From NCBI GenBank assembly GCA_003661265.1, contig QMVU01000045.1, positions 1-7,569 on the forward strand: a DNA stretch of 7,569 bases, in the 5' to 3' direction. The stretch comes from Thermoproteota archaeon (GTDB taxonomy: Archaea; Korarchaeota; Korarchaeia; Korarchaeales; Korarchaeaceae). Below are positions 5,887-7,569 of this stretch, piece by piece (position 1 is the stretch's first letter; each line of letters starts with the position of its first letter). The position numbers and the translations under genes are program-made. The notes under the pieces are model-generated. The model worked only from the letters and a program-made list of their open reading frames with translations. It did not search any database and was not told where the DNA came from.

Positions 5887-6996
5887 ATGTTCTCCTCTCT
5901 CCGCACCTCTATTGGGGAATTCGAGCTTCCAAATCCCATAATAGTGGCTTCTGGACCACTAACTTCGAGTCCAGAGGCTGTCAAGAGATTGATCCCATAT
6001 AAGCCTGCGGCAGTGGTGACGAAGACCATCGCAATCAGACCAGCCAAGCCTCCAAGACCTAATATGTTCGGTTTGTCCAAGTTCTCACTTCTCAACTGCG
6101 AGGACTGGTCTGAGAAGGAGTATAGCTATTGGATAGAGGAAGGAATTCCTAAAATGAAAGAGCTAGGCGTAACTGTCATAGCAAGTATTGTGAGCCTCTC
6201 TGAGAGAGGAAAGGAATTGGCTTTCTTGGCCAGAAGCGTTACTGATGCTGGAGCGGATGCCATAGAGCTTACATGTCTTTACAACCCGGTTTATCTTCCA
6301 AATCAGTTGAAAATAGTCAAATCAAGCTCAGATCTCCCGATATTCGCTAAGATATCAATTCCAGTGCTTATGGATGAATACGTCTTGAACATAGGGAGGA
6401 AACTAATGAAAGTGGGAGCGGATGCCATAGTAGTTAGCGACACTTATGGACCCTGCCTTCACATAGACATATCAAGCTTTGAGCCCGTTTTAGGAAGCAA
6501 GAATGGGTCAGGAAGACTTTCTGGCCGGGCAATAAAGCCCTTCACAATGTATTTCACCGCATTATTGGCTAGAGAACTTAAGACAAACGTAATCTCCTGC
6601 GGCGGGATATCAACGTGGGAAGATGTAATAGAGGCCATACTGCTCGGAGCCTCAGCTACTGAGATCTGTAGCGCGATCCTATTAGAAGGGCCTGAGGTCA
6701 TAGGGAGGATCCTAGATGGCATCTCGAAATACTTAGACCAGAAGGGAGAGACCATCGGTAAGCTAAGGGGAAGGGCGCTAGAGAAGATAAGAAAGAGGAC
6801 TTTCCTTCCTAAGCCTGTAAGAATGGGTCCTCCAGTGGTAGATGCCCAGTTATGTACCGCCTGCGGTTCTTGCGTAAGATCCTGTCCTGTTGGAGCAATT
6901 GAGATAAAGGAAGGAAGGGCCACTATAGGGAAGCTATGCAGGGCTTGCGGTTTGTGCCTTTCTCTGTGTCCAGTTAATGCGATAAGGTGGTCCTGA
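5887..6996 (+). CDS. Dihydroorotate-dehydrogenase-fold FMN protein with C-terminal 2x[4Fe-4S] ferredoxin domain
   Basis: A 369-residue protein of the DHOD/PreA superfamily. A TIM-barrel FMN domain (about 5-300) begins with NPIIVASGPL (16-25) and VVTKTI (43-48, K46 the usual flavin contact). It continues with AKIS (154-157) and the phosphate-binding SCGGIS (237-242) and GASATEICSAIL. The C-terminal ferredoxin domain (about 315-369) has two full cluster motifs: C323/C326/C329/C333P and C351/C354/C357/C361P. The layout resembles the catalytic/Fe-S part of dihydropyrimidine dehydrogenase. However, the conserved ElNxSCPN loop reads ELTCLYNP (127-134), and the later Asn-Ser/Thr pair reads D185-T186. 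Pyrimidine-binding asparagines and the catalytic Cys position are therefore changed, so it should not be called pyrD or preA. It is probably an FMN oxidoreductase exchanging electrons with ferredoxin. The start at ATG 5887 is preferred over GTG 5875 because of the TATA position and because the GTG lies in the GGTGG element. Its stop overlaps the next gene's ATG. Confidence 0.85.
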   Translation: MFSSLRTSIGEFELPNPIIVASGPLTSSPEAVKRLIPYKPAAVVTKTIAIRPAKPPRPNMFGLSKFSLLNCEDWSEKEYSYWIEEGIPKMKELGVTVIASIVSLSERGKELAFLARSVTDAGADAIELTCLYNPVYLPNQLKIVKSSSDLPIFAKISIPVLMDEYVLNIGRKLMKVGADAIVVSDTYGPCLHIDISSFEPVLGSKNGSGRLSGRAIKPFTMYFTALLARELKTNVISCGGISTWEDVIEAILLGASATEICSAILLEGPEVIGRILDGISKYLDQKGETIGKLRGRALEKIRKRTFLPKPVRMGPPVVDAQLCTACGSCVRSCPVGAIEIKEGRATIGKLCRACGLCLSLCPVNAIRWS

Positions 6997-7569
6997 TGTT
7001 CGGTTACGCGGGTAAGATATTGAGGGTGGATCTCTCAGCCAATAGGATAAGTTCTCAAGCGTTAGATAAGAGCTTGGTACGAGAGTATTTGGGAGGAATA
7101 GGCTTCTGCATCAGATGGCTTTATGACATGACTAGCCCTGAAACGGATCCCTTGGGTCCAGAAAACATACTCATCTTCGCAACTGGTCCTATATCCGGGA
7201 CCATTTGGCCAGGAAGCGGCAGATTGGAGGTTGCAGGGAAATCTCCTGAAACTGAACTCATAGGGTATAGCAATTCCGGGGGACACTTTGCTCCCTACAT
7301 CAAATACGCTGGGTATGACGCCATAATAATAGAGGGCAGATCCAATAAGCCAGTCTATCTATATGTTGAGGATGAGAAGGTCGAGATAAAGGATGCTTCA
7401 CACCTCTGGGGGCTAAATACTTGGGAGACTGAGGACTCCCTTAAGGATGAATTAGGAGAGGACGTCAGGGTAGCTTGCATCGGACAGGCTGGGGAAAATC
7501 TGGTTAAAATGGCCTCCATAGTTACTGGAAAGTGCAGAGTAGCGGCTAGAACAGGACTTGGGGCTGTGA
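6996..7569 (+). CDS. Aldehyde ferredoxin oxidoreductase-family protein, N-terminal part (3' end beyond window)
   Basis: 191 codons are present out of roughly 600 usual for the family. This is the N-terminal tungstopterin-binding domain. It has the typical opening (GYAGKILRVDLS, 3-14), YLGGIGF, GPISG..PGSGR, KSPETELIGYSNSGG, YIKYAGYDAIIIEG and IGQAGENLVKMASI. The last visible residues are ARTGLGAV, where most family members have GRGGLGAV. These enzymes oxidise aldehydes (or related substrates) to acids with ferredoxin as acceptor, using a W- or Mo-bis-pterin and one [4Fe-4S] cluster. The cysteines of that cluster lie mostly in the missing part, so the subfamily (AOR, FOR, GOR, WOR) cannot be decided. 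ATG 6996 shares its A with the TGA of the flavoprotein gene, and GGTGG at 6986-6990 serves as ribosome site, so the two are translationally coupled and likely functional partners. The substrate is unknown. Confidence 0.9.
   Translation, partial: MFGYAGKILRVDLSANRISSQALDKSLVREYLGGIGFCIRWLYDMTSPETDPLGPENILIFATGPISGTIWPGSGRLEVAGKSPETELIGYSNSGGHFAPYIKYAGYDAIIIEGRSNKPVYLYVEDEKVEIKDASHLWGLNTWETEDSLKDELGEDVRVACIGQAGENLVKMASIVTGKCRVAARTGLGAV

Noticed and set aside
5887..6996. Annotation as dihydroorotate dehydrogenase (pyrD) or dihydropyrimidine dehydrogenase subunit (preA)
   Set aside because: The fold and Fe-S layout agree, but the NxSCPN loop and a second conserved Asn are changed, and the neighbours are not pyrimidine genes.

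Overview
The window looks archaeal, most likely from a thermophilic member of the Thermoproteota (TACK) side. The grounds are a tungsten-type aldehyde ferredoxin oxidoreductase gene, BRE/TATA-like promoters at archaeal spacing, strong GGAGG/GGTGATC ribosome sites, tightly packed operons, and heavy AGA/AGG and ATA codon use. The lineage is an inference and could be wrong at phylum level.

Layout. (1) Positions 1-1155, minus strand: two adjacent paralogous genes. Each encodes a protein made of two MazG-like (all-alpha NTP pyrophosphohydrolase) halves. The downstream copy runs off the left edge. (2) Positions 1156-2022: about 870 bases with no intact gene. They hold an open but apparently start-less minus-strand reading frame (1229-1591), a stop-interrupted helix-turn-helix-like remnant (1666-1878), a 19-base tandem repeat (1901-1938) and a good promoter for the next operon (1961-1975). 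(3) Positions 2023-5651, plus strand: a complete energy-coupling-factor (ECF) vitamin/cofactor uptake system in the order small two-helix membrane protein, tryptophan-rich substrate-binding S component, fused double ATPase, and EcfT. (4) Positions 5652-5886: a spacer with a terminator-like hairpin, an AAATCCA inverted repeat and a promoter. (5) Positions 5887-7569, plus strand: a dihydroorotate-dehydrogenase-fold flavoprotein with a C-terminal 2x[4Fe-4S] ferredoxin domain. It overlaps by one base the start of an aldehyde ferredoxin oxidoreductase-family gene that runs off the right edge.

How the genes work together. The ECF genes should form one transporter: S binds the substrate, the two-headed ATPase supplies energy, and EcfT couples them. 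The 68-residue protein is a candidate extra subunit, comparable in size and topology class to CbiN. The substrate cannot be read from the sequence. The flavin/Fe-S protein and the oxidoreductase look translationally coupled, so they probably act in one redox pathway. The flavoprotein lacks the NxSCPN active-site loop of true dihydroorotate and dihydropyrimidine dehydrogenases, so a pyrimidine role is unlikely. This pair and the tandem MazG-like proteins are the best candidates for undescribed biology here.
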